Assembly: GCA_905372865.1 (NCBI GenBank)
Contig: CAJPQT010000015.1
Coordinates: forward strand, 1-64,000
Length of the DNA: 64,000 nucleotides
Source: an uncultured Centipeda sp.
GTDB lineage: Bacteria > Bacillota > Negativicutes > Selenomonadales > Selenomonadaceae
Direction: 5' to 3'
Of this stretch, positions 1 through 8,504 are shown piece after piece (the stretch's first letter is position 1; each line of letters opens with the position of its first letter). A program made the position numbers and the translations under genes. The notes beneath the pieces are model-generated. The model saw nothing but the letters and a program-made list of their open reading frames with translations, was not told the DNA's origin and did no database searches.

Positions 1-786
1 GAGCTGACCGTCGATCATCATCGAGCCGCCGACGCCCGTCTGCCAGAACGGCAGATAGAAAACGTGGTGCAGACCGAAGGGGATGAGCGCACGCTTGATG
101 ATGCCGAAGATCAGCGTGCCGATGTAGCCCGTGCCTGTGACGAGGCTGCCGAGGGCGAAGATGCCCTGCTGCGCGAGCGGCCAGAGGAAGTACATCGCGA
201 TGCCGACGCCGAGGAAGACTATCGTGGAGATGATCGGCACGAAGCGTGAACCGCCGAAGAAGGAGAGTGCATTCGGCAGAACGATTTTGTGGTATTTGTT
301 GTGCAGCCATGCCACGCCGATCCCGACGATGATGCCGCCGAACACGCCCATCTGGAACGACATGATGCCGCAGGAGGCGGCAATCGTGCCCTCAAGCACA
401 TTCGGTGCGATCGAGCCGTCCGGCAGGATCTGACCGCCGAGCTTCAGCATCGCGTTGCACGCCGTGTGCATGACGAAGAACGCGATCATCGCCGAGAGTG
501 CCGCGACCTCCTTCTCTGCCTTTGCCATGCCGATGGCGACACCGACCGCGAAGATGATCGGCAGATTGCCGAAGATCGTGCTGCCCGCGCTCGCCATGAT
601 CGTGAGCAGCGCGTTCAGTGCCGTGCCCGCACCGAGCAGACCGCCGAGCCCGTACGTCTCAATCGTCGTCGGGTTCGTGAACGAAGCGCCGATGCCAAGC
701 AGAATGCCCGCAATCGGCAGAATCGCCACGGGCAGCATGAAGCTGCGGCCGACGCGTTGGAGCACACCAAAGATTTCATCTTTCAT
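1..786 (-). CDS. PTS glucose/N-acetylglucosamine-type permease, EIIC domain (partial)
   Basis: This is the N-terminal 262 residues of a PTS permease of the glucose/GlcNAc/maltose superfamily; the C-terminal part, including any EIIB domain, lies beyond the window start. The protein opens MKDEIFGVLQRVGRSFMLPV, the usual N-terminus of this family, and continues with several hydrophobic segments. Near the break it carries PFGLHHVFYLPFW, a signature of the sugar-binding EIIC domain. The family imports and phosphorylates a hexose or amino-hexose at the cytoplasmic membrane. The start at 786 is preceded by an AAAGGGG ribosome binding site. The exact sugar cannot be told from this part. Confidence 0.9.
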   Translation of the reverse strand, partial: MKDEIFGVLQRVGRSFMLPVAILPIAGILLGIGASFTNPTTIETYGLGGLLGAGTALNALLTIMASAGSTIFGNLPIIFAVGVAIGMAKAEKEVAALSAMIAFFVMHTACNAMLKLGGQILPDGSIAPNVLEGTIAASCGIMSFQMGVFGGIIVGIGVAWLHNKYHKIVLPNALSFFGGSRFVPIISTIVFLGVGIAMYFLWPLAQQGIFALGSLVTGTGYIGTLIFGIIKRALIPFGLHHVFYLPFWQTGVGGSMMIDGQL

Positions 787-822
787 AACGTTACCCCTTT
801 CCCTCGCCGCCTTCATCTCTCT

Positions 823-847
823 GTACGCCCTTCCCTTTGGGCGGTAC
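823..847 (-). promoter_or_regulatory. possible leader hairpin upstream of the PTS gene
   Basis: An imperfect inverted repeat (GTACGCCC and GGGCGGTAC, one bulged base, 8-base loop) lies about 40 bases before the PTS start codon. PTS operons are often controlled by antiterminators that bind leader hairpins, but no U-tract or clear antiterminator target is seen, so the role is only a guess. Confidence 0.2.
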
Positions 848-993
848 GGAAAAGACATTCGAAAGTGTTTTGAACCTCTTGTCGATGTCCGTATCTCGAT
901 GAAGTGCGGAATCTATAAAATTATACACAATAATTATACCGCAGACAGAGAAGAGGTGTAAAGAAGAGATTTCGTGGGTGTGGGGAAATATTA

Positions 994-1023
994 TTGCAAT
1001 AGTTGTATCACGTATGCTATAAT
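994..1023 (+). promoter_or_regulatory. sigma-A type promoter of ilvB
   Basis: TTGCAA at 994-999 and TATAAT at 1018-1023, spaced 18 bases, with an upstream TATG that gives an extended -10. The likely transcript starts near 1030, about 30 bases before the ilvB start. Confidence 0.75.
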
Positions 1024-1059
1024 ATTCTTATCATTGTATCGTAGATTAGAGGTGTGTGT

Positions 1060-2724
1060 ATGAGAGGTGCGGAGGCTGTTTTGGCGTGTCTGCGCGAGCA
1101 GGGCGTGGACACGGTATTCGGCTATCCCGGCGGGATGATCCTGCCGCTTTATGATGCCCTCTATGCACAGGATGAAATACAACAAATTCTCGTGACGCAT
1201 GAGCAGAATGCTGCCCATGCGGCGGATGGCTACGCGCGCGCGACGGGGCGCGTCGGTGTCTGCATCGCGACCTCGGGGCCAGGCGCAACAAATCTTGTGA
1301 CGGGGCTCGCGACGGCGTACATGGACTCGATCCCCATGCTCGCAATCACGGGCCAGGTGGACATTGCTCTGCTCGGACGCGATGCCTTTCAGGAGACGGA
1401 CATCCTCGACGTGACGATGCCTGTCACAAAGCACAACTATAAAATTAAAAACGCGGCGGATCTCGTACCGACGATCCGTCAGGCATTCGAGCTTGCACGC
1501 AGCGGACGGCCGGGTCCCGTGCTCCTCGATGTGCCGCGCAACCTTTTTTTTGAGGAGGTTGCCTATGCTGCGGAGGAGCCGCGCGTACGTACGCCGGGCA
1601 AGCCCGACGCGGACTTTATGATCTGTGCGGCAGAGGCGGCGGCGGAGATTGTATCCGCAGAGCGTCCGCTTGTCATCGTGGGCGGCGGTGTGATCTCGGC
1701 GGGAACGTCGGCCGAGGTCACGGCGTTCATCGAGAAATATCATCTGCCCGTGGTGCATACGCTCATGGGTATGGGCGCGGTTGCAAGTACGCATCCGCAG
1801 ATGCTCGGCTTTGCAGGGATGCACGGGGAGAAGGCGGCAAACTATGCCATCGGTGCCGCTGATCTCGTCATTGCGCTCGGCAGCCGTTTTGCCGATCGGC
1901 AGACGGGCAATCTCAGCAAGTATACGGCAAACCGCAAGTTCATCCACATCGACATTGATCCCGCCGAGATTGACAAGAACATCGAGAACAGTCTCGGACT
2001 TGCGGGGGATATGCGTACGATCCTCGGCCTGCTTATGCGGCAGGCACCGAAGAGTAATCTCGCGGCGTGGTGGGAGCAGATCCGCACGTGGCAGGAGGAG
2101 TACGACTACGACTACCACGTCGGTCGTCTGACCGTGCCGTGGGCGCTGAATCAAGTGGCGCAGAATACAACAGGTAAGGCATACGCTTACGCAACCGATG
2201 TGGGGCAGCATCAGATGTGGGCGGCGCTCCACCTGCGCGTGGAGGAGCCGCGGACATGGCTGACCTCGGGCGGACTTGGCACGATGGGCTACGGGCTGCC
2301 CGCCGCAATGGGGGCACAGATCGCGTGGGGGGATCAGCGACGCGTGATCCACATCACGGGTGACGGCAGCATCAAGATGACGGGCAATGAGTTCTATACG
2401 ATTGCACGCCTCGGGCTGCCTGTGATCTCGATCATCGCGAACAACCGTAGTCTCGGCATGATCCGTCAGCTGCAGAAGGTGCTCTACGAGGAGCGATACA
2501 TTGCTTGTGAGCTCGACCATGAGATGGACTATGTGAAATACGCAGAGAGCTTTGGCATCAAGGCGATAGGGGTATCGACGCAGGAGGAGTTCGCGGAGGC
2601 CCTGCGCTGTGCTCTTGCGGATCGGACACATCCGCGCGTCATTGTAATGGATGTGTGGCGCAGTTTCGTGGAGCCGATGGCGAAGGGCGGTGCGCGTATT
2701 GATGAGTTTGTCGATTTTAAGTAA
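1060..2724 (+). CDS. ilvB: acetolactate synthase, large (catalytic) subunit
   Basis: A 554-residue thiamine-diphosphate enzyme that condenses two pyruvates to 2-acetolactate (or pyruvate with 2-oxobutyrate), the first common step of branched-chain amino acid synthesis. FGYPGG and the catalytic glutamate in THEQNAAH lie in the N-terminal domain; GDGSIKMTGNEF followed by ANNRSLGM is the ThDP/magnesium motif of the C-terminal domain. The ATG at 1060 is preferred over an in-frame GTG at 1054 because AGAGGTG ends five bases before it. No ilvN regulatory subunit gene follows; instead the 3' end overlaps a pseudopilin gene. A role in catabolic acetolactate formation cannot be excluded. Confidence 0.9.
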   Translation: MRGAEAVLACLREQGVDTVFGYPGGMILPLYDALYAQDEIQQILVTHEQNAAHAADGYARATGRVGVCIATSGPGATNLVTGLATAYMDSIPMLAITGQVDIALLGRDAFQETDILDVTMPVTKHNYKIKNAADLVPTIRQAFELARSGRPGPVLLDVPRNLFFEEVAYAAEEPRVRTPGKPDADFMICAAEAAAEIVSAERPLVIVGGGVISAGTSAEVTAFIEKYHLPVVHTLMGMGAVASTHPQMLGFAGMHGEKAANYAIGAADLVIALGSRFADRQTGNLSKYTANRKFIHIDIDPAEIDKNIENSLGLAGDMRTILGLLMRQAPKSNLAAWWEQIRTWQEEYDYDYHVGRLTVPWALNQVAQNTTGKAYAYATDVGQHQMWAALHLRVEEPRTWLTSGGLGTMGYGLPAAMGAQIAWGDQRRVIHITGDGSIKMTGNEFYTIARLGLPVISIIANNRSLGMIRQLQKVLYEERYIACELDHEMDYVKYAESFGIKAIGVSTQEEFAEALRCALADRTHPRVIVMDVWRSFVEPMAKGGARIDEFVDFK

Positions 2725-3130
2725 ACGTCTCACATCATTACGGCATGCTGTATGCGATCAGCGGGGGTTCTCACTGCTCTCGACACTGCTCGCCGTGATG
2801 ATCCTCGCGGTGATCCTTTCGATCGCCGTGCCGCGCTTCTCATCTGCCATAGTAACGGCAAACACCGTGAAGGTACAGGCGGATCTTACCGCGCTTGATA
2901 CCGCGATTGTGCTCTACCAGACGGCAAAGGGGAAGAACCCTTCCGGCATTGCCGATCTGAAAGAATACGTGACCGACTTGGACAATCTAAAACCGCCTTC
3001 GGGCAATGTGCGGGTTGGGGATAAAGAGGAGCCCTTGGAAAACGCGGTGTACAAGATTGAGCAGAAGGACAATGTCTGGCGCGCGACCTGTGCGGGGCGG
3101 ACGGCAGAGGAGTACCGTACGAAGAAGTGA
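2702..3130 (+). CDS. pseudopilin-like protein (GspG/PilE-like)
   Basis: A 142-residue protein with a type III signal: a short basic leader ending DQRG, then FSLLSTLLAVMILAVILSI as the membrane helix, then a soluble domain that begins with a long helix. Prepilin peptidase would cut after the glycine. The usual glutamate at mature position 5 is replaced by serine, which is unusual for a major subunit. The ATG at 2702 lies inside the end of ilvB (22-base overlap), so the two are probably co-transcribed. It heads a run of pilus/secretion genes. Function as a structural pseudopilin is inferred from signal and context. Confidence 0.75.
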   Translation: MSLSILSKRLTSLRHAVCDQRGFSLLSTLLAVMILAVILSIAVPRFSSAIVTANTVKVQADLTALDTAIVLYQTAKGKNPSGIADLKEYVTDLDNLKPPSGNVRVGDKEEPLENAVYKIEQKDNVWRATCAGRTAEEYRTKK

Positions 3131-3139
3131 GGGGGCAGG

Positions 3140-3709
3140 ATGATGCAGGAGGAGGCACAGACGCTTTTTCCCGCACGCCGCCCGCTTCTTCTGCTCGCTG
3201 TGCTTTGGCTGCTCTGTGTGATCGGTATCGTTTTCTTCGGCGGCATAAATTTGCGTGGGCTCTGCGGGAGTGTCTTTTCGCTTGTGCTCCTGTGGCTCTC
3301 CTACCTCGACCTGCGGGATGGCATGCTCTATGATTGTATCACGGTGCCTTTTGCTCTGCTCGGGCTCCTCCCTGCGCTCGCAGGGGTGATCTCTCTGCAG
3401 GAGGTTCTTATTGGCGGGACGCTTTGCGGCGTCTTATTTTATTGCCTGTATATTGCCGCGCACGGCGGGCTCGGGGGCGGTGACGTAAAGCTTGCTGCGG
3501 CACTCGGGCTATGGCTCGGATGGGAGGCGGCGGTGATTGCCGTATGGATTGCATTTGTGCTCGGCGGCATTGCAGCGGCGCTTCTCCTCATCACGCGGCG
3601 TAGGGGGCGACGTGATGGCATGCCATTCGGACCTTTTCTATCGGTCGGCGGCTATATTGCCTTTGTTGCAGGGAGACAGATCTGGCAGCTCTATTGGGGG
3701 CTCGTCTGA
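3140..3709 (+). CDS. prepilin peptidase, A24 family, without methyltransferase domain
   Basis: A 189-residue polytopic membrane protein. It carries the two aspartate motifs of the family, LDLRDGMLYD after the second membrane helix and GGGDVKLAAALG after a later one; these aspartates cut prepilin leaders on the cytoplasmic face of the membrane. Full PilD/GspO proteins are about 250 residues or more and start with a zinc-binding N-methyltransferase domain, which is missing here, so this form resembles the minimal peptidase type. It sits between pseudopilin genes, and its stop codon overlaps the start of the next gene (TGATG). Confidence 0.85.
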   Translation: MMQEEAQTLFPARRPLLLLAVLWLLCVIGIVFFGGINLRGLCGSVFSLVLLWLSYLDLRDGMLYDCITVPFALLGLLPALAGVISLQEVLIGGTLCGVLFYCLYIAAHGGLGGGDVKLAAALGLWLGWEAAVIAVWIAFVLGGIAAALLLITRRRGRRDGMPFGPFLSVGGYIAFVAGRQIWQLYWGLV

Positions 3710-4227
3710 TGAGGGCATCGGCAATGCGGGGCGGCGCACTTGTGAGCTTGCTGGCCGCGCTCTCTGTATTTGCTGTGATTCTTGCGGCAGCGCTTCCGGC
3801 GGCATTTTCACTCTATGCACGGGCGGCAGTGGAGTATGAAGCCATGCATCTCATCGGCGAGCTCCGACGCATACAGGCGATCAGCCGCACGACGGCCATG
3901 CCGCTCTATATGCTCGAAGGCCGGAGATCGTGGGAACGCGTACCGCGCTTGCGCATTCGCTTGGACCGCTATGAGCTGCGCCGGCCCTTCAGTGAGGACA
4001 CGCATGTGTATGAGCCGCTGCCGCTTGTGCGCTTTGAGCAGGAGACGATGAGGAATACGTTGGTTGTCTTTAACCGCAACGGTGAAATCGCAGAGGGGTG
4101 GAGCCACAATATGACGATCCGCGTCTATGCTGCGGGGCATGAGGAGCGTGCGCTGCATGTTGTGATTGATCGAGCGGCGCGCATTCGCCTTCGGAGAGGG
4201 AATTATGAAGCCGCAGACGAGGAGTAA
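3709..4227 (+). CDS. pseudopilin-like protein (GspH-like)
   Basis: A 172-residue protein starting MRASAMRGGALVSLLAALSV: a basic leader, a glycine pair and one hydrophobic helix, followed by a soluble domain rich in arginine. Position 5 of the mature form is not glutamate. The start overlaps the stop of the prepilin peptidase gene and the end overlaps the next pseudopilin. Size and position second in the series suggest a minor pseudopilin of the GspH type, but similarity beyond the N-terminus is not evident by eye. Confidence 0.6.
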   Translation: MRASAMRGGALVSLLAALSVFAVILAAALPAAFSLYARAAVEYEAMHLIGELRRIQAISRTTAMPLYMLEGRRSWERVPRLRIRLDRYELRRPFSEDTHVYEPLPLVRFEQETMRNTLVVFNRNGEIAEGWSHNMTIRVYAAGHEERALHVVIDRAARIRLRRGNYEAADEE

Positions 4228-4600
4228 CGAAGCGGGATGGGTTCTTCTTGAGGCTGTTCTGCTCGGGATGATCGTCCTCGGATCTGCGGCCGCGATTGGC
4301 ATTTTTGCACGTACGGCGCTGCTTGAGGAACATGCCGCCGCCCGCATGGAGGCAGCCCTTCTCGCACGTGCACGCTTTTCGATGATGGAGGCAGATTTGG
4401 ATCAGGGGATTCCGCCGCCGCCTGTGTCGCTCACCCTCACCTCGAATGGGCGCGTCTATCGGGTCGAGACGACAGTCGTTCGGCGGGATGATTTTTACGA
4501 TGTGAGCCTGCGCCTTTCGTGGCAGATCCTTGGGCGTGAGGAACAGGCAGATTTTGTGCGGAGGCTGAGGCAGCATGTGCATGCGGAAAGCACCCCCTAG
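4205..4600 (+). CDS. minor pseudopilin (GspI/PilV-like)
   Basis: A 131-residue protein with leader MKPQTRSNEAG and mature start WVLLEAVLLGMIVLG, which keeps glutamate at position 5, the residue needed for subunit assembly in most pilins. The ATG at 4205 is chosen because GGAGAGGG lies just before it; a longer reading from 4166 would destroy the leader. It overlaps the preceding gene by 23 bases and the following one by 26, typical of translational coupling in this operon. Confidence 0.65.
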   Translation: MKPQTRSNEAGWVLLEAVLLGMIVLGSAAAIGIFARTALLEEHAAARMEAALLARARFSMMEADLDQGIPPPPVSLTLTSNGRVYRVETTVVRRDDFYDVSLRLSWQILGREEQADFVRRLRQHVHAESTP

Positions 4601-5090
4601 ACATTCCGATGCGCGTGGTTTCCTGCTGACGGAGCTCGCCGTCAGCCTGCCGATCTTTGTGCTCCTTCTGACCTTTCTGGCCTTTGCCCTTGCGTGGTCG
4701 TGGCGCAGCTACCAACAGGAGGTCGCAGATGCGGAGCTGCGGCAGGAAATGCACATTGCTGCGGCGCGCATCGTGGAGTCTGCGCTGCTCTCGGATTACA
4801 TTCGTCAGCGTCAGCGCGGCATTTATGAAATGCGGCAGAGCACGCAGGATCATGAACCGTTTGATCGTTACTGGCTCAGTGACGGACGGCTGGTATTTAA
4901 AACAGTCACCTTTCCCATTACCGGTTCGTTTGACCGTGCGGGGGTACATATTATGTCGTTTTCGATACGTGAGGATGACGATCACCCGCGGCTCTATCAT
5001 ATCGAGCTGACGGGCGAGAGCACGGTGACGGGGCACAGGTACAGCCTCGCGACATCGGTCTATCTGCGGAGGGATATGGGTGGAATGTAA
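4575..5090 (+). CDS. minor pseudopilin (GspJ/PilW-like)
   Basis: A 171-residue protein with the cleavage region DARGFLLTELAVSLPIFVLL: glycine, then phenylalanine, glutamate at mature position 5, and a proline in the helix typical of the class. The soluble part contains the HPRLYHIELTGE segment and ends in a predicted beta-rich domain. Start at 4575 or at the ATG at 4581. Order after GspH- and GspI-like genes and before a GspK-like gene supports assignment as the J-type pseudopilin. Confidence 0.65.
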   Translation: MCMRKAPPRHSDARGFLLTELAVSLPIFVLLLTFLAFALAWSWRSYQQEVADAELRQEMHIAAARIVESALLSDYIRQRQRGIYEMRQSTQDHEPFDRYWLSDGRLVFKTVTFPITGSFDRAGVHIMSFSIREDDDHPRLYHIELTGESTVTGHRYSLATSVYLRRDMGGM

Positions 5091-5544
5091 AGGCACCGAT
5101 GAGCACGGCACGATATCCGCCGTTGGGCTGTGTGCATTGACGACGATACTCCTGATCGGCCTTGCCGCCGTGCAGTTCATTCGGGGCGGTGCAGGCGTCG
5201 TCTCTGAATATGAGCGTGAAATGCAGCTCCGACTTGCCGCCGAGAGCGGTGTTGAAACGGTGGCCGCGCGCCTCGAGCAGACGGCGGCCGCCTTTGACCC
5301 GCTGCCGTCTCCGGGAGAGACCAGGGAGGTGGATGTGGGGGTCATTCCCCTGTCGGAGAAGATCGAACTGCATACCTTTGTCGAGATGCCCGCGGAGGGC
5401 GGGAGATTTCTCTATGTGGGGGCTGCGGCAGTCGATGTCGGAGCGCCGCGCATTCCCGATGGAGAGTACTGGCTGCGTGCAAAGATTGTTCGTGCACAGA
5501 TGGAGAGGAAGAGAGATCGCTATGTTTGGCGGCGCTGGTTTTAG
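5080..5544 (+). CDS. PilX/GspK-like protein of the pilus operon
   Basis: A 154-residue protein starting at a GTG (5080) behind GGAGGG. A short leader (DEHG) precedes a hydrophobic helix TISAVGLCALTTILLIGLAA without glutamate at position 5, as is normal for GspK. The segment LRLAAESGVETVAARLEQ after the helix resembles the AxSGxExA motif seen at the same place in PilX/GspK proteins. It is much shorter than GspK (about 300 residues), so PilX-like is the safer comparison. Overlaps both neighbours. Confidence 0.55.
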   Translation: MECKGTDEHGTISAVGLCALTTILLIGLAAVQFIRGGAGVVSEYEREMQLRLAAESGVETVAARLEQTAAAFDPLPSPGETREVDVGVIPLSEKIELHTFVEMPAEGGRFLYVGAAAVDVGAPRIPDGEYWLRAKIVRAQMERKRDRYVWRRWF

Positions 5545-6754
5545 CCTGCGGCGGAGGGTACGTGCGGCTGTGGGGCTTTGCCCGTCGGAAGAGGGCCTCG
5601 TGCTTGTTCACCTGTGTGCAAATGATGAGACCGGCGGTGTGTGGACGGTGACGGAGGCGCGGACCTCTGCGGCGCAATGTCCTGCGGCTGCGGATGCAGA
5701 GGCACTTGCTGCTGTCGCATATACAGAACTTCGCCGCGCAGGCTGGGAGCGGCTGCCGATTGGTCTTGCCCTCCCGCTCTCCGAGGTGCATACGGAGGAA
5801 CGGGAATTGCCGGTGCCTCTCACGGGGGCAGAGCTGCGGGCGGCACTGATGTGGTCGCTGCGGGCAGAGGCCGATGAGACGGGCACACAGCTGCCCCATG
5901 ATCTCGGGATTTGCTGTGCGGAGCTTTCGGGTGCTGAGCCAACGCGCTATTGGACGGCACAGATGGAAGGAGCACGCATACGGCAGTATTTCTCCGCGTT
6001 TGCTGCGGCAGGGCTTGAGCTGCGGCGACTTACAGTTTGTCCTGCGGGCGGCGGTGTTCTTGCCGCCGCGATTGAGGAGGCCCGTGGACCGCTTATGCCG
6101 TGGGAGGCAGTACGGCATGACGATGGGTGTACGCCCGCCGTCTATGCGGGACTGCTCGTTCGCTCGGGGATGTCGGAAAATCTCTACTGGACGGCGGAGC
6201 AGGCTCTTCTTGTGCGCCTGCGCTCCCGTGCGGCACCTCTGATTGCCGTGCTTTCCACCGCGGTTTTTCTTGTGTGCGTCAGTGCAGAGCTCTCTTCCTG
6301 CATGACGGCGCGCGCAGCGCGTGACCGCGCAGTGGAGGAGCTCGCGCTCAGGGAATCGGAACGCCTTCGCATGGAGACGTTCTTTGTCCTGCGCAGCGAT
6401 GTCATGCAGCGCGAGCAGATGTTGGCCGCGTTCGCGGCAGAGTCGCTGCCTCTGCGTGCACTGCTCATCCACCTCGGCAGCAAGATTGTGGACGGTGTAT
6501 ACCTGACGGGTGTGCGGGCAGCGGAACAGGAGCTTTGGATCGAGGGCGAAGCCGTGAGCTACGCGGCCCTTGCTTCTTTCATGGGGGCGATCGAGGACGA
6601 CGATTTTTTCTCTGCGGAGGTCACGCTCGAACAGGCGGGTGAGGAGCGAGAAACGTCGGGTATGCCGCCGCGGATTCGATTTACATTGCACAGTGACTGG
6701 CAGGAGGGACGATGGGACGAGTTTCAGAGCGACAGCGTATCGAGCTCGCACTGA
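5522..6754 (+). CDS. PilM-PilN/GspL-like inner-membrane assembly protein
   Basis: A 410-residue protein. Roughly residues 1-235 are a cytoplasmic domain with alternating beta strands and alanine-rich helices, comparable to the actin-like PilM/GspL domain. A single membrane helix follows (LIAVLSTAVFLVCVSAEL), then a charged coiled coil, then a periplasmic ferredoxin-like domain like PilN. Separate pilM and pilN genes are usual in type IV pilus operons; a single fused chain is the GspL arrangement. The gene is followed at once by a pilO-like gene, its normal partner. Start at the ATG at 5522, inside the preceding gene. Confidence 0.65.
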   Translation: MFGGAGFSLRRRVRAAVGLCPSEEGLVLVHLCANDETGGVWTVTEARTSAAQCPAAADAEALAAVAYTELRRAGWERLPIGLALPLSEVHTEERELPVPLTGAELRAALMWSLRAEADETGTQLPHDLGICCAELSGAEPTRYWTAQMEGARIRQYFSAFAAAGLELRRLTVCPAGGGVLAAAIEEARGPLMPWEAVRHDDGCTPAVYAGLLVRSGMSENLYWTAEQALLVRLRSRAAPLIAVLSTAVFLVCVSAELSSCMTARAARDRAVEELALRESERLRMETFFVLRSDVMQREQMLAAFAAESLPLRALLIHLGSKIVDGVYLTGVRAAEQELWIEGEAVSYAALASFMGAIEDDDFFSAEVTLEQAGEERETSGMPPRIRFTLHSDWQEGRWDEFQSDSVSSSH

Positions 6755-7242
6755 TCTGGGCGTGTACACTGATTCTCCTCTATGTGCTCGTACTTGCGCC
6801 GCATATTGCAGCACAGCGCACAGCGGCGCACGCAGAGCAGGAGGCGGCTGAGACGGCGCTCGCACGCATGGAGCACTATCAGCGCCTACTGATCGAGGAT
6901 CCGCAGGCAGAGGAAAAACTGCGCGTGCGGCAGATGCGCCTTGCAGATGCCCTGCCCGAGGAGCGTGGGCAGGGGACATTCATCCACACAGCGGAACATC
7001 TGGCGCGGCGGAATCATGTAACTGTCGAGGGCGTTGCACCACAGCCGATGATGCTGAGAGATGGGCTGCGGATTCAACCGATCGAACTGCGTGTACGCGG
7101 CGGATACTTCGATCTCCTCTCGTTTCTGCACGCTGTGCAGGAGGGGGAGCGCTGCGTCCGCTTCGGGGCGTTCACACTGACGGCCGAGGAGCAGGAACTG
7201 TATGTGGTCATTCGAATGGATATTGCGGCGCGTGCAGAATAG
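6712..7242 (+). CDS. PilO/GspM-like inner-membrane assembly protein
   Basis: A 176-residue bitopic protein: short cytoplasmic start, membrane helix IELALIWACTLILLYVLVLA, a long coiled coil to about residue 75, then a periplasmic alpha/beta domain containing IELRVRGGYFDLLSFLHAVQ, a segment typical of PilO. PilO pairs with PilN to align the pilus or secretion motor under the outer-membrane channel. Its first 43 bases overlap the PilMN-like gene. The motor ATPases, PilC/GspF and the secretin are not in this window, so whether the system makes pili, secretes protein or takes up DNA is unknown. Confidence 0.75.
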   Translation: MGRVSERQRIELALIWACTLILLYVLVLAPHIAAQRTAAHAEQEAAETALARMEHYQRLLIEDPQAEEKLRVRQMRLADALPEERGQGTFIHTAEHLARRNHVTVEGVAPQPMMLRDGLRIQPIELRVRGGYFDLLSFLHAVQEGERCVRFGAFTLTAEEQELYVVIRMDIAARAE

Positions 7243-7334
7243 GGGCAGTGCTTGCAGGAAAAGACAATATTATATCGAATTTATCTCAAGATGGATGAAA
7301 ATATGGCAGATGATACAGCGGGGGAGGAAATGGC

Positions 7335-8504
7335 ATGGGCCAGCTGCGTTTTATCACAGGCGGCGAGTCGCATGGTGCGGCGCTGACGGCGATTCTCGAC
7401 GGTATGCCGGCGGGGCTGCGGGTTGCGCGCGAGGTGATCGATGCACAGCTGGCACGGCGGCAGCAGGGGTATGGGCGCGGCGACCGCATGAAGATCGAAA
7501 CGGATCGCGTCGCGGTTCTTTCGGGGCTGCGCTTTGGCGAGACACTTGGTTCGCCCATCACGCTTCAGGTTGTGAATCATGACTTTGCGAACTGGACGGA
7601 GCGCATGGATCCCTTCGGTACGCCGACGGGGGCGAGGGTGACTGCCGTCCGTCCGGGACACGCGGATCTCACAGGTGCGCTGAAATATGACCGTGCGGAC
7701 GCGCGGGATATCCTCGAGCGATCGAGTGCACGCGAGACAACGATGCGCGTTGCCGTCGGTGCCGTCTGCCGTCAGCTGCTTACCGCGCTCGGCGTGACGA
7801 TCGCCTCCCATGTGACGGAGATCGGCGGCGTGGCGGTGGACCGCGCAGCGATTTGCGATGAGGATATCGGTGTGACAAACAGCAGCGATTTGAACTGCTG
7901 CGACCCTGCGGCCGAGACGCGCATCAAGGCACGCATTGATGCGGCAAAGGCGGCGGGTGATACGCTTGGCGGCATCTTTGAGATCGTTGTGCGTGGTCTT
8001 CCTGTCGGGCTCGGCTCCCATACGCAGTGGGATCGCCGCCTCGACGGGAAGCTCGCGGGAGCGCTCATGTCCATCCAGGCGATCAAGGGAGTGGAGATCG
8101 GTGCCGGCTTTGGCTGTGCACATGTGCCCGGCAGTGAGATCCACGATGAAATCTTCATGGGTGCGGATGGGCTTCCCTATCGTCGGACCAATCGCGCGGG
8201 CGGGCTCGAGGGCGGCATGACGAATGGCGAGACGCTCGTTGTCCGCGCCGCGATGAAGCCCATTCCAACACTGATGACACCGCTGCAGACGGTCGACCTC
8301 GCAACGGGTGCAGCGGTCTCTGCGAGCAAGGAGCGCAGCGATGCCTGCGCCGTACCTGCCGCCTCCGTGGTCGGTGAGGCGATGGTCGCCTTTGTCCTCG
8401 CGGATGCGATCTGCACGCAGTTCCACGCAGGCTCCATGACCGATCTCACCGCGTCGCTCGCCGCCTACCGCGAGCGCTTGGAAAGCCGATGGGTGACCCG
8501 ATGA
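7335..8504 (+). CDS. aroC: chorismate synthase
   Basis: A 389-residue enzyme that converts 5-enolpyruvylshikimate-3-phosphate to chorismate, using reduced FMN, at the end of the shikimate pathway. The N-terminus MGQLRFITGGESHGAALTAI has the conserved GESHG motif; internal RADARDILERSSARETTMRV and the C-terminal region SKERSDACAVPAASVV are also family signatures. Start at the ATG at 7335 behind GGGGGAGG. aroK follows with a 4-base overlap, then aroB, forming an aromatic-pathway block downstream of the pilus genes. Confidence 0.97.
   Translation: MGQLRFITGGESHGAALTAILDGMPAGLRVAREVIDAQLARRQQGYGRGDRMKIETDRVAVLSGLRFGETLGSPITLQVVNHDFANWTERMDPFGTPTGARVTAVRPGHADLTGALKYDRADARDILERSSARETTMRVAVGAVCRQLLTALGVTIASHVTEIGGVAVDRAAICDEDIGVTNSSDLNCCDPAAETRIKARIDAAKAAGDTLGGIFEIVVRGLPVGLGSHTQWDRRLDGKLAGALMSIQAIKGVEIGAGFGCAHVPGSEIHDEIFMGADGLPYRRTNRAGGLEGGMTNGETLVVRAAMKPIPTLMTPLQTVDLATGAAVSASKERSDACAVPAASVVGEAMVAFVLADAICTQFHAGSMTDLTASLAAYRERLESRWVTR

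Noticed and set aside
289..873. Plus-strand open frame near the window start
   Set aside because: It is the shadow of the PTS permease gene; the product is charged and repetitive without a recognisable fold.
991..2733. Long open frame on the minus strand opposite ilvB
   Set aside because: It is rich in Arg, His and Cys with no domain, has no ribosome binding site, and lies fully opposite a certain gene; GC-rich DNA gives such shadows. Similar frames opposite 5342-6979, 7281-8426, 10255-11712 and 13748-15295 were dropped for the same reason.
7252..7276. Possible promoter before aroC (TTGCAG and TATTAT or TATATC)
   Set aside because: The spacing of 10 to 13 bases is too short for a sigma-A promoter.
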